Below are positions 24,908 to 34,539 of a stretch of DNA of 64,000 bases, in pieces; position 1 is the stretch's first letter; every line of letters starts with the position of its first letter. Below the pieces are notes generated by a model, which was not told the DNA's origin, ran no database searches, and was given only the letters and a program-made list of their open reading frames with translations. The position numbers and the translations under genes were made by a program. Source of the DNA: Sinohyriopsis cumingii (Eukaryota > Mollusca > Bivalvia > Unionida > Unionidae). Where the stretch lies: contig CM068824.1 of NCBI GenBank assembly GCA_028554795.2, positions 159,891,630 through 159,955,629 of the forward strand, read 5' to 3'.

Positions 24908-25751
24908 GCTGATTTTGTACTGCAGGGCGTTGTTAAGCGAAACACCGTACGCTTTTATGTGGATAGCACTGTGTGTGTGTGATTTTGAATATTTTATTAA
25001 ACTTCTGTCATTTCTAATCTATCCTACTCTAGTCCAAGAGTAATGTAGGATACATATGACGTCGATGTAGCGTGCATAACTGAACGCAACCTATTTCTGC
25101 ACTCTTACTTCAGTTCAACGATTCTATTCGTTCTGACTACTAACGCAACGCTAAGGTAATTGATATTGCCTATATAATGATACATCGCTAAATGTGGTAA
25201 AAGACGTGTTGCAACGCCTTCAAAATTCTCTAATGAGATAAGTTAACGTTATAGAAAATGTCATCTGTATATTTAGCTAAAATTTCCAAATATGCAAAAT
25301 GTGTATATTTCTGTATGTATATGGCAGCAATGTTTATTGATATTTCAAGGGTCAAACAGACATTTAAAATCTCTATGATCAGTACTCTCAGATGGGTAAG
25401 GTTTATCACACCGGGGATTTAAAAGTAGACTCTGAAACTAGTATGTCCAGGGATTATAACAAACGGAGTATTTCACGAGTTCTTAAGAAATAAAAATCTA
25501 GTCAGTGTTGTCCAGTTAACAATATGCACTGGTTCCCGTTACACGTTCGTTATAGCGAAAACGATGATTTTTAATTTCTACTTTAGAATCCATACATCAG
25601 TCGCTTATGTAGTGTGCAAATTGCACGAGATTGCTAAGAGCACATGCTATATAACAATATTCCTGTATTTACTTGGAAACAAAGGGGGGGGGGATTTAAA
25701 CAAACGTGTACGACCTGCTAAACAATAAATAAATACCATTCAATTAGTTAC

Positions 25752-26215
25752 AACTAGGGGACAGGCTAACAAACTAAATGTAAGGAACAACAAGACCAGA
25801 TGTCTTTGACGTGCCTTAACGACCTGAGTATTCGGCAAAGATAACTGTCTTATCAAAATAGATTTAACCTATAAATAACATCACATAAATAACTCTATCC
25901 ACAAGCTAGGATAATAATCAAAACAAAATAAGTCCAAACCTACCAAAACTAGTAGACAGGCTAGCAAACTTAAAATTAGGGAATAAATAAGAACAGATGA
26001 GTATTCGGCAAAGATATCTGTCTTATCAAAATAGATTTAGTCTGAAAATAAAATGACATCACAAAACAAAATAGAAACAATTATCATAACTAGTAGACAG
26101 GATAATAAACTTAAAATTACGGAAGATATAAGATCATACTTCTTTGACATGTCTTAGCGACCCGAGTATTCGGAAAAGACGTCTGTCTGAATCAGATAGA
26201 CTTAGCTTAAAAAAA
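25752..26215 (+). repeat. Three diverged units of about 150-195 bp
   Basis: The string of landmarks 'GACAGGCTAACAAACT ... GAGTATTCGGCAAAGATAxCTGTCTTATC ... ATAGATTTA' occurs three times, starting near 25752, 25948 and 26095. The third copy is the most changed, and the second lacks a piece containing TCTTTGACGTGCCTTA. Confidence 0.75.
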
Positions 26216-26599
26216 CAAAACAAATACTAATAGCTTCATTAAAAAAACTAGGAACATAAATCAAACATAAAGATAGATAAGCAAGTACTTAGCCCAACCC
26301 TAAACCCACACATATAGAAACAAATAAACTGAAACAACCCTTAATCTAAATTTTAAAAAAAAAAAAAATATTTTCTTTTCTTGTATTATTTTCTGTCTTT
26401 AAGAAAAAAATTATGTATTTTTCTAGGGCACCACAATCCTACAACATGAAATTAAGGACACTAACATCTTTTCCTACCGCAAGCTGACCGCAGATAATAG
26501 GTAGTACAAATAACGCAACTGCACTAAGGCACAGCCTCTCCTCGAGGCACTAAAACAATTAGAACACCTAGATAAGACCCAAAACATTAAAATATATAA

Positions 26600-26850
26600 G
26601 GTGGTCTAAAAAGCCCAAGACCGTCAGGCCCCGCTGCACAAGGCGGCAAAGTCTATCAAGACAGGAAAACTTACTATTACCCAAAATTAATACCTAAAAG
26701 GTGGTCCAAACCCCAAGGACCATCAGGCCCGGCTGCATAATGCGGCAACCAAATACTAGTGAAACTAGTTAGGACCCTAAACATAAGAATATATGAGGTG
26801 ATCCAAACCCCAAGGACCATCAGGCCCAGCTGCACAAAGCGGCGCACCAT
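26600..26850 (+). repeat. Three-copy hairpin module
   Basis: A module of about 50 bp recurs at 26600-26650, 26700-26747 and 26797-26845. It has the form GGTGGTCC-loop-GGACCATCAGGCCC followed by GCTGCA-loop-GCGGC. In the first copy the stem is GGTCT/AGACC (26603-26607, 26618-26622). In the second it is GGTCC/GGACC (26703-26707, 26717-26721), a paired change. In the third the stem has one mismatch (GATCC/GGACC). This suggests that the folded form was once maintained. Confidence 0.7.
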
Positions 26851-27603
26851 TAAGCCTATGTAAGTTTAAATAACCATGCACAAAATGGTGAACCCAAACC
26901 AAGAACCACCCCACCCAAATCAGATTCAATAGATAAAGTTTAAATAACCCTACAGACTATCACTAAGCGGTCACTGGTGCGGTACTATCTTTAAAAACAA
27001 AAACGGCACAGAATACTTCTCCAAATATCCGTCAAAACGACAACTCATTAACCTTTTGATTAGTTCATTAAGTATCTGGCAAAAATTTTACCCTGGATAA
27101 ACCAAGTTGCCTTCCTAGTGAGCAGGCTCCTCCCTGACCGAACCTTCCTCCTCGCCACCGCCGGACATTAAGTTAATAAACATGCATAACACATATTAAA
27201 TACAGAAAGGGAGAGGCACTTTTTCCTCTCTTCATGAACAATTAATTAACCCTCCACATGGGAATAAAAACCTTGGTGTCCCGATGTGACGTCATAGTGG
27301 CGTCAAATCGCTACTGGCGTAACATACTGCGTGGTTGACACCTAGCGCAGCTAATGCAGACTGAATTGCTACCTTTAACTCGAGTGTGTGCTGGGTCTAT
27401 CTCCACTCGAGTATAGCCTTACATTCAGGTCGCTAGGGTCTATGAAGCCTGTCATATTGACCCAAGTCATGATGGCTCAATTAATAGTGCCTTTAATACA
27501 CATTAATGCCTGGGGGATGAGGCTCTAATTCCTTCCCCCGGATCAATTAAATAGTCCGCTTATGGACATTAACCAGACGTACGTAATAAGAATATACAGT
27601 TAT

Positions 27604-27780
27604 GAGGGTTCGAGTCACAGGCTCGGTCTATGTAGGTATGTGAGAAATCTTGCAAATAGCTTCCCATATGTCGGTGGTCTTACCGGCATATTGCGTATTC
27701 TTCCTCTAACAGTTATACTTGCCGCCATGTATAGCCGATAGTATCCTGAGAAACCCTAAACGATAATAACAGCAATAAAG
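27604..27780 (+). mobile_element. SINE, 5' truncated (duplication copy 1)
   Basis: It starts at the B box (GGGTTCGAGTC) and continues through ATGTGAGAAATCTTGC, TCGGTGGTCTTACCGGC and TTGCCGCCATGTATAGCC, the same 3' domain as the full-length SINE at 24657-24907. It was present before the duplication, because copy 2 has it at 41461-41640. Confidence 0.75.
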
Positions 27781-28489
27781 TTATGAAGAGAGAGTTTAAA
27801 AACCTTCACAAATTACATGGAGGACGTATATATATAAATATATGTATGAACAGATTGAAACATTTAGACATTTGGAATGTCATCAATAGTAAGAGAGGTT
27901 AAAATAAAAATATTTGTCAGGACATACTCTTTGAAGGGGTTTGTGTGCTTGGTGTGTCGATTGCAAATGGCTCTGACACATATTGCGAGGACTTTCACAC
28001 ACCAAATGCTCTATTAATTGATACGTTATACGCTTTAATAAAGCTGGTATTCAGTCTCGATCATCAGGATGGTGTAGGTGATGCCTTTCAGTATCATTCG
28101 ATCTCAAGTAGAAGTCATTAAAAGTTAACAGAAATCGAAAGCATCTACCCGTGATAAAATCTATAATTAGAATTTTACTATGGCAGCGATTAGCTCATTA
28201 AGTATCTGGCAATATTATTTAATCTAGATTTTTGATAAATCATACGTATCTGGAGATTGCATAGAAAACGGTTAGTGATACCATTGTACACTGGAGACAG
28301 AAACCTTAAAACTGTCTTAAATGTTACAGGCCTTTTATTATGTTGTGGGGTTTTTTCTTCAGAAAATAAATATTTATTTATTTTTTCCAGACAATAAATA
28401 TTCATTGTCGTTAGGTCACTTGGTTCTCAGATAAGACTCCTAACATTTCTAATTCAGTGGATCATGATTAAATGTAGTGTTTAGGCTGC

Positions 28490-30010
28490 ACGGCAGTGAT
28501 TTTCTCACTGTTGCAATTGGTAAAATATAATGTAAACTTGGGTTCGCATTTTGATACACAAGAGGTTTTCGATACCGTGAGGTACAAAAGGGTTATTGAT
28601 AACGTTAATCGTGCTGGGGATGACGGGAAAATCGCTATCTATATCTGAATACATACAAAAATTTACAGAGCAAAATCTTTGAAAATGGACTCTTTTCTGG
28701 TTGGTTCATAATTGACCAATCTGCAATACAAAGAGTCATTTTGTCAGCTTCATTGTATACAAAATGTATTAATAACTTTCTATTCCAGTTAGAAAATTAT
28801 GTAATTAGAACAAAGATTGGATCCATAGCCGTAGGAAATCCAACCGGAGTTAATGATACTTCACTTGGTTCTAATTATCAAGACATTTGCAAGACCTGAT
28901 GATCTCGCATACGTATACAGCTGTTTTAGTCCGTGTCGTGATAGTATCCGGTTGCTGATTGTACAAAACTCCGAACACGCGGCATTAAGGCTAAGTTTAC
29001 ATCACATGATGCAATAGTATAAGGTTTAATACGAAAGGGAAAATAGATTTAACATTTTGCTTGCTGCAGATAAAACATTAATTTTACCCTCGACGTTTCA
29101 TGGTAGTTGATTTTGGTGTAATATTTCTCTAAGTGACCGTTACAACTTTGAGGTATATGAAGGTATTTTGTCAAACTTATAAATCAGACAGTACACTCGA
29201 GACGCTAGGTTGGATGTTAGCCTAGGCCAAATCGACGGAAGAAAACTTATGGATTCTTTTGTAATAGATAACAGGGCCAAATGGGGGGGGAGGGATGCGG
29301 ACGCTAATGCTAAAAAAAAATAAAACGTACGTACACTCTCACACACAAACAAACGAACAGTCACTTGAAGTTTGATCATCGTTTTATTCTTGCGCTCAGT
29401 TATTGGTTAGTACACACACGTTGTTTAGATGGACAGATAAACTTTACTTTGGTACCCATTAGAGGGAAGTCAGGGCTAATTTGAAATTTTGGACTTTCCC
29501 ATTACCTGCAACACTTGGCCTGATCCGGTCCATGATTATGTGTGATGCAAGCAAAATAACGCGTTAATTTCATAGATATGTTACTTTTGAGTTGCCACAG
29601 TCTTTTGAAATTTTGGAATCTCCCACTACCTACAACATTTGACCTGATCAGGCCCAGGATTATGCGTGATGCGTAATAACGTATATACAGCATGTTTGTT
29701 TTTCGTTGAGGTATTTCACTTTGTTGTGCTTGGATGCAAGCGAAACAACGCATACATTTCATTTATATGAAACTTTTGAGTTGCTGCAGTATTTTGCTAA
29801 TTATCGACATCATTCTGATTTTCTAGATAAACAAATTTGGAACAAATTATTAGGCTGAAAATTGCAGGCTTTGAAACAAGACTGGAAAGTGTGACTGTCT
29901 AATCGACTCCAGTGAAACTGATTTTGCGAGGTTCTCTTCGATACATGAACCCTTTAGACCTATCTTGGTTAAGCAACAAGTTAAATCAAGACAGACACAT
30001 TTCCTGCACA
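28490..30010 (+). mobile_element. Decayed LINE, reverse transcriptase part (duplication copy 1)
   Basis: The + strand carries reverse transcriptase landmarks in order. There is EVFDTVRYKRVI near 28560 (AFDTVWH motif), IGSIAVGNPTG then a decayed ADD region near 28830-28870, then an ADDLAYVYS-like stretch. At 29820-29990 there is a C-terminal stretch with IWNKLL and YMNPLDLSWLSNKLNQDR. Several stops and shifts, and the catalytic YxDD is lost. CR1/jockey-like by feel. Its tail is interrupted by the MITE at 30017. Paralogous copy: 42350-43720. Confidence 0.6.
29481..29790 (+). repeat. Local 123-bp tandem duplication, copy 1 only
   Basis: The stretch TTGAAATTTTGGA...CCTGATC...GATTATG...TTTTGAGTTGC occurs at 29481 and again at 29604. 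In copy 2 of the big duplication it occurs once (43201). The duplication therefore happened after the 15-kb duplication or was lost in copy 2. Confidence 0.75.
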
Positions 30011-30016
30011 CTTATC

Positions 30017-30229
30017 TACCGTCTATACTCGCATACCAGTCCAACTGCAAAATGCACAGACCCAGTTCTGCCGTCGCATGATGCGCCGACAAATCTGGGT
30101 CCTTGAAGTATGTTAGAATTAATCAGCAGAACAAACAATACAGACCCTGATCTGCGGGAGCATTGTTCTGCCTCAGATTTTGATCTATATTGTGTAAGTT
30201 AGTCTCAACTTATATGACAGTCGAGACGA
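30017..30229. mobile_element. Palindromic MITE, copy 2 of 3
   Basis: Terminal repeats begin ACCGTCTATACTCGCATA. Inside is the same palindrome as in the 14692 element: CAGACCCAG-TCTGCCG-CGCATGATGCG-CGACA-ATCTGGGTC. A second, weaker palindrome (GACCCTGATCTGC...CTCAGATTTTGATC) follows. It is inserted into the LINE at 28490-30010 and predates the duplication (see 43726-43940). Confidence 0.75.
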
Positions 30230-30623
30230 TTCAGGATTTTGTTGATCAAACACTTCTCGATATGTGTATTAGATGGGAAATGTTTATGCAGACTAGCTAG
30301 GTAATGTGTTTGTTACATGTAAAATTTGATAAACTCTTTTGGGGATTTCTAGACTGAAAGATAAACTTATCTATTACATTGTCTAATTCAGAAAACGAAA
30401 TTCAACCATAGTACCTTCTCGTTAAAAAGTCACCATAGGTGCGAGAAACCTTAACGTTGTTCATGCGGTATGCAGCATAGTGTTTCGTACAATTTTCAGC
30501 TATTTTCAACAAAAAATGTGTAACATGTAAATTCTGCAAATTTAATAAGGCTAAAATATAAGTATCTTGAGACCTACAATTACATGTTATGGAATTGAAA
30601 TATGTCATGATATCTTGCTTCAC

Positions 30624-30657
<34 letters not shown>

Positions 30658-32103
30658 GATTTTCGGCTCAGCTTGGCTTTCTTCCAATGAGGGTAGGCTG
30701 TATCTTTTGCTGAAGGGACGAAACCATTCTTTATTGATAAATAATATCGTGTATGGTTGAGTTATCTGTTGATAAAAGCATAAACTAATTTTAAAAATAT
30801 GCATACTATAGAGAACACTGATAAAACATGTTTAACTGATTTTCATTTCTAAAATCAGTTGCTTAAGACAATCACGATATATATATATAATACGATAATA
30901 CAACATTACTTCGCACTGGAATAGACCAGGCCGTGAAATGCATAAATGCGTATACACTGCACCTTACAGTACTTATAGTATATCACTTTAATGTCTCTAT
31001 GAGCATGTCAAGTACTATAATCCCAGAAGTCTATACTGATGACTTAGACTTCCGGCTTGACCATTAAGTATGACACATTCTCTTGCATCTCTTGAATTGT
31101 TCATTATTCTTGCAGGGCGAAGATAGTCATGTACAACTACATATTTAAATAATTAATCTTTATTTATATCGGTTGTTTATTTTACCTAAGACATTCATTA
31201 TTTTGTATGTAGAAATATTTGCTTTTATTTCTTTTACCTTATGATCAGGTTTATTAATTGTACTTAAATTCATAATATTTATTACACCGTGTAATCATCT
31301 ACGAAAAGACATAAAGATGATAATGATGATGATCATCGTCATGTTCAAATCTATATACGACGTTTGTCTTGAGAATATTGAACATGCCATTAATGAATCC
31401 TTTTGCTGTGTTCCATTTTGGAATTTTACCGTAATGAATGGCAATAAAGCACACAGAGTTATGAACTGAAACCAACTTTCGGCTACGATTCTAAAACTTC
31501 ACGGATTCCGACGAAATAAATGAAACACCGCCACCGGCTAACTACAGCGTTGTTTTACATAGTCTCATACAACCGACTTGTAAGGCGGGTTATCTTTCCC
31601 AGTAAAACCATACTTCCGCGTCCGTAGTTGTTCTCTTTGTTGATTTCATTTTCTCATAAACTAGTTTTACGTGTGTTATCTTCATTACATTCGTCTAGTT
31701 GTATATCTATTTGAATTAAAACCAATAATATTATAATATATTGCCCATAGTAAATTTCATAAGAGGATCGATCAAACATCTAGTAATAATTTTGTTAAAC
31801 TAAACAACCATAGTCATACTAATATGTACATAACATGACTGAAGGGCAGCAACTACAGAGAGCCGTTAGTAATTGATGTAAACGTATGAAGGCGTACATC
31901 ATTACTAGTACCAGAGCAATCGCAATATTAACACACTGTTTACGAATTTATAGTCATATTTGTATTTACCAACAAAACTTATATCTCTCTAAATAAACAA
32001 AAATGTAAGCAACTAATCAAAAATATCTGAACCCATGGAAACAAAATTTTGGTTTGTGTAATTTTTAAAGAAAACATTTTACATAGAATAACATGGCTTG
32101 TTC
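30230..32103. other. Duplicated intron sequence, mostly featureless
   Basis: Contains the rest of the LINE tail, a (TTA)n stretch at about 30628-30657, and a block at 31530-31655 that is almost identical in copy 2. No exon recognised. Minus-strand frames at 30402-30623 (paralogue 44007-44330) differ by indels between the copies and look non-coding. Confidence 0.45.
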
Positions 32104-32134
32104 TACAAATTACATACATACATACATACATACA

Positions 32135-32165
<31 letters not shown>
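32104..32165. repeat. (TACA)n microsatellite next to globin exon 1 donor
   Basis: About 15 TACA units with one interruption. On the coding (minus) strand it is (TGTA)n starting about 11 bases after the exon 1 splice donor. Confidence 0.9.
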
Positions 32166-32168
<3 letters not shown>

Positions 32169-32175
32169 GTCCTAC

Positions 32176-32327
32176 CTGAGAAAAACGATGACGCCTAACT
32201 TTGGGAGGTCATTGTGAATTATTGACCATGAGTCCTGTACAAGCTGTATCTGTTGCGAGTTGAGACATGCGCTTAGCTGACGCTGTTCTCGTGGAAACTG
32301 ACACTTTGCGGCAAAGCAATTCCCCAT
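32176..32327 (-). CDS. Globin X-like, exon 1 (duplication copy 1), N-myristoylation motif
   Basis: The minus-strand ATG at 32327 opens 50 codons plus two bases, ending CTCAG|GTAGGA. The peptide starts MGNCFAAKCQF. Residues 22-50 (LNSQQIQLVQDSW...LGVIVFL) are the A and B helices of a globin, with the invariant A12 Trp (W34). The end falls in phase 2 at B12.2 and fits exon 2 at 3093, which opens with the single base A. The joined codon is AGA (Arg), giving VFLR|FFEKEP, close to the VFVRLFETHPE of fish globin X as I remember it. Met-Gly-x-Cys with a Lys at 8 is the dual myristoylation and palmitoylation signal known for globin X, so the protein is probably anchored to the plasma membrane. The intron to exon 2 would be 29 kb. 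No sign of decay. Confidence 0.85.
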
Positions 32328-32594
32328 TAACGACTGAATACAGCTGCTAAGACCGATTACGAACGATAATATCCTTCCTTATGGTTTTTAGAGTAATTTG
32401 TTTGTGATTTTAGAAAAATATTATTATTTTATGATAGATGTGTTGGTCCTTGAAACGTGTTTCACAAAACAGTACATAAAACACACAATCTCTTTCAAAA
32501 TGTCAACGGTTAAATAGCTTTTCTTTCAAATCATATTCGTTATAAATATTTCACGTACATTCAATCACAAAACACGAAGACATCGCTCTTCGCT

Positions 32595-32775
32595 AAGACT
32601 GACTTTATAATGTTTCTCACTTAGCTTTTATTTATAGCTCAATTTGTAAGCATCACATATTGGATTTTCCAAGCACAGAATAATCCAACTCACGTGAATA
32701 CACGATCCAATCGCAACCGTACCCTGCAATGAATGAATTAATATTGGGAGGCAAAACGCATGGATCACGTGTTTA
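32595..32775 (-). promoter_or_regulatory. Globin X-like promoter (duplication copy 1)
   Basis: On the minus strand there is a TATA box TATAAATA (32636-32629) and an initiator-like TCAGTC (32602-32597), about 270 bases before the ATG. Upstream are two CACGTG E-boxes (32691-32696 and 32766-32771) and an inverted CCAAT (GATTGG near 32710). All are kept in the second copy. CACGTG includes the ACGTG core of hypoxia-response elements; hypoxia control is inference only. Confidence 0.5.
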
Positions 32776-34374
32776 CATTCACAGTGCGTGGGTTCCAATG
32801 CTTTCAACAATGCTGTTGAAGCTAATATAATAGGTGTTATTAGACTGGCATAGGCACATTGCTAGTTCAACGCTGACAAAAGAAATCTACATTAACATGT
32901 TATCATATAAAAAGTATTTGTTTTGAAGAATTGCGGAAATAGAGTTACTCGTCGATAAGGTGAGAAGTTTCGGATCAAAGTCCTAAAGAATAAAGTCAAC
33001 ACTATCATATTATACATGAAGTATTACCCGACATCCAGACATTTCATGTTGTAACTTTCACTAATTAGCTCGCATCTTTACATGCAGTATTAACAGGCTT
33101 CAATATTTCGTTTACCAATGATTCAAGCAAATAGCACTTGTTCTAATTTGAAAGTTCAGAATGTGGCAATAGATTGGTACCTCGATCATAAGTGATCTTG
33201 TCAAAAACTATACAATTTTCAATGCATCTGTCAATCACCTTGTGTAGTTAATGAATATTCATACTGATTTTCTATACTCATAATAATTTTTCAGTGTTCA
33301 AGTTAGGGTCATCATTATCCATTATGTACTTAACCTGTCTTCTTGATTTTCCCTGTTGCTGGATAATATAAGCAGTACTACTGAAGAGTTTTACTGCTTT
33401 AATTGATTTTATATTGGAAGCAACCAGCTTTGTAAAATTCAACTCATAATTTCCAATTCTGAAGATGCTGATATGCCTGTAGTGGTTTTCTAATGTACTA
33501 ATTTGCCAATTTGCCAATGTCCTGAATTGTAATGATGTGCCAACAGTCTTTTGTTCAATCACAGTAATATAATACAAGGTTTATTTGTTTGAATTCACTG
33601 TCATTCCCAGTTATTGTCTCTTTCCCAGAATATAATAGAGCACCTTCAAAGAGAAATATTAGCTGTGAATTATTTATTTACAGAATAAAAAGTCAATGAT
33701 TCTGATCAGGTAGACAATGTACTAGATTATGGACAATGTCAGCTACAAGATATGATACAATTTTACCTAATCTATAGTGTATAATAAATTTAAAAAGCTA
33801 ACAAACTCTGCAAATAAATATATAAAACACTCAGGAGCATAGCTCAACTATAAGGATTAAACAATAATTACAAAGGCAATTTACTTAGCTACTCAGACTA
33901 TCTGCTGATTATGGGGAGAAATATTAAATGTGTGATATAGCAATGGTAAGCGATATCTTGTGTCTAACAGAAAGCAATGCTAGCGACCGTGAAGGTGATA
34001 GTGATGATTGTGACAATAATAATACCTGTTTAATAACGATGTTGCTGTTGTTATCATCATTATGTTATTGCTGCCATCGATATTATTATACAAATAATTT
34101 CTACATGCATGGATAATCTTCTACTTCAAACTGGTCAATAAAATACAGACATATATGAACAATTTTTCAGTCAGTAACATTAGTATATGCACATACATGC
34201 ATGGCCTATCAACTATCGTACAAAATTATATCACCGTGATTTCTGTTGAAGCTGGTAAGTAAGTGTTTATCTCATTCTCCAATGTATGGTATAATTTTGA
34301 CCCTTCATTTTGAGTTTTCATCATCCAAGTGGTCATGGCAAATCGTTACACAACTATGCTTCTTAATTTGTTTA

Positions 34375-34377
<3 letters not shown>
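32776..34377. other. Upstream of globin exon 1, no gene recognised
   Basis: Duplicated sequence. A minus-strand frame at 33278-33577 has no domain and is not kept open in copy 2. From 33930 onward the sequence is absent from copy 2. Confidence 0.4.
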
Positions 34378-34415
<38 letters not shown>

Positions 34416-34423
34416 GTGTGTTT
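34378..34423. repeat. (TG)n microsatellite
   Basis: About 20 TG units, with one CG interruption. Lies in the part missing from copy 2. Confidence 0.9.
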
Positions 34424-34539
34424 GAACGTGTATGTTCATATCATGTGATTCAGGTGTACCAAAATATTTGTATCATTTCACATTAAAAGTGCGTTTCAAT
34501 TCTGAATGTAATATTTCATTATTACTAACAAAACAACAA

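Larger units (their letters stand above)
25685..27585. repeat. Copy-1-specific 1.9-kb block rich in tandem modules and hairpins
   Basis: Copy 2 has an unrelated 345 bases at this place (41094-41437). The block has a G run (about 25685-25694) at its left edge, a strongly A-rich + strand, and two kinds of tandem modules (25752-26215 and 26600-26850). It also has strong hairpins such as ACTCGAGTG...CACTCGAGT near 27380-27416 and GGGGGA...TCCCCC near 27513-27540. No open frame of note. Its ends show no clear TIR or target duplication. I cannot assign it to an element class. Confidence 0.5.

Noticed and set aside
26600-26850. Hammerhead ribozymes on the minus strand
   Set aside because: CTGATG followed by a stem is present in two modules, but the conserved GAAA and the cleavage-site arrangement are missing.
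25685-27585. Mitochondrial insertion or Helitron
   Set aside because: No recognisable mitochondrial gene, no Helitron CTRR end and no Rep/helicase frame.
30402-30623. Conserved minus-strand gene shared by the two duplication copies (also 44007-44330)
   Set aside because: Copies differ by indels that shift residues, and the similarity is explained by the recent duplication.
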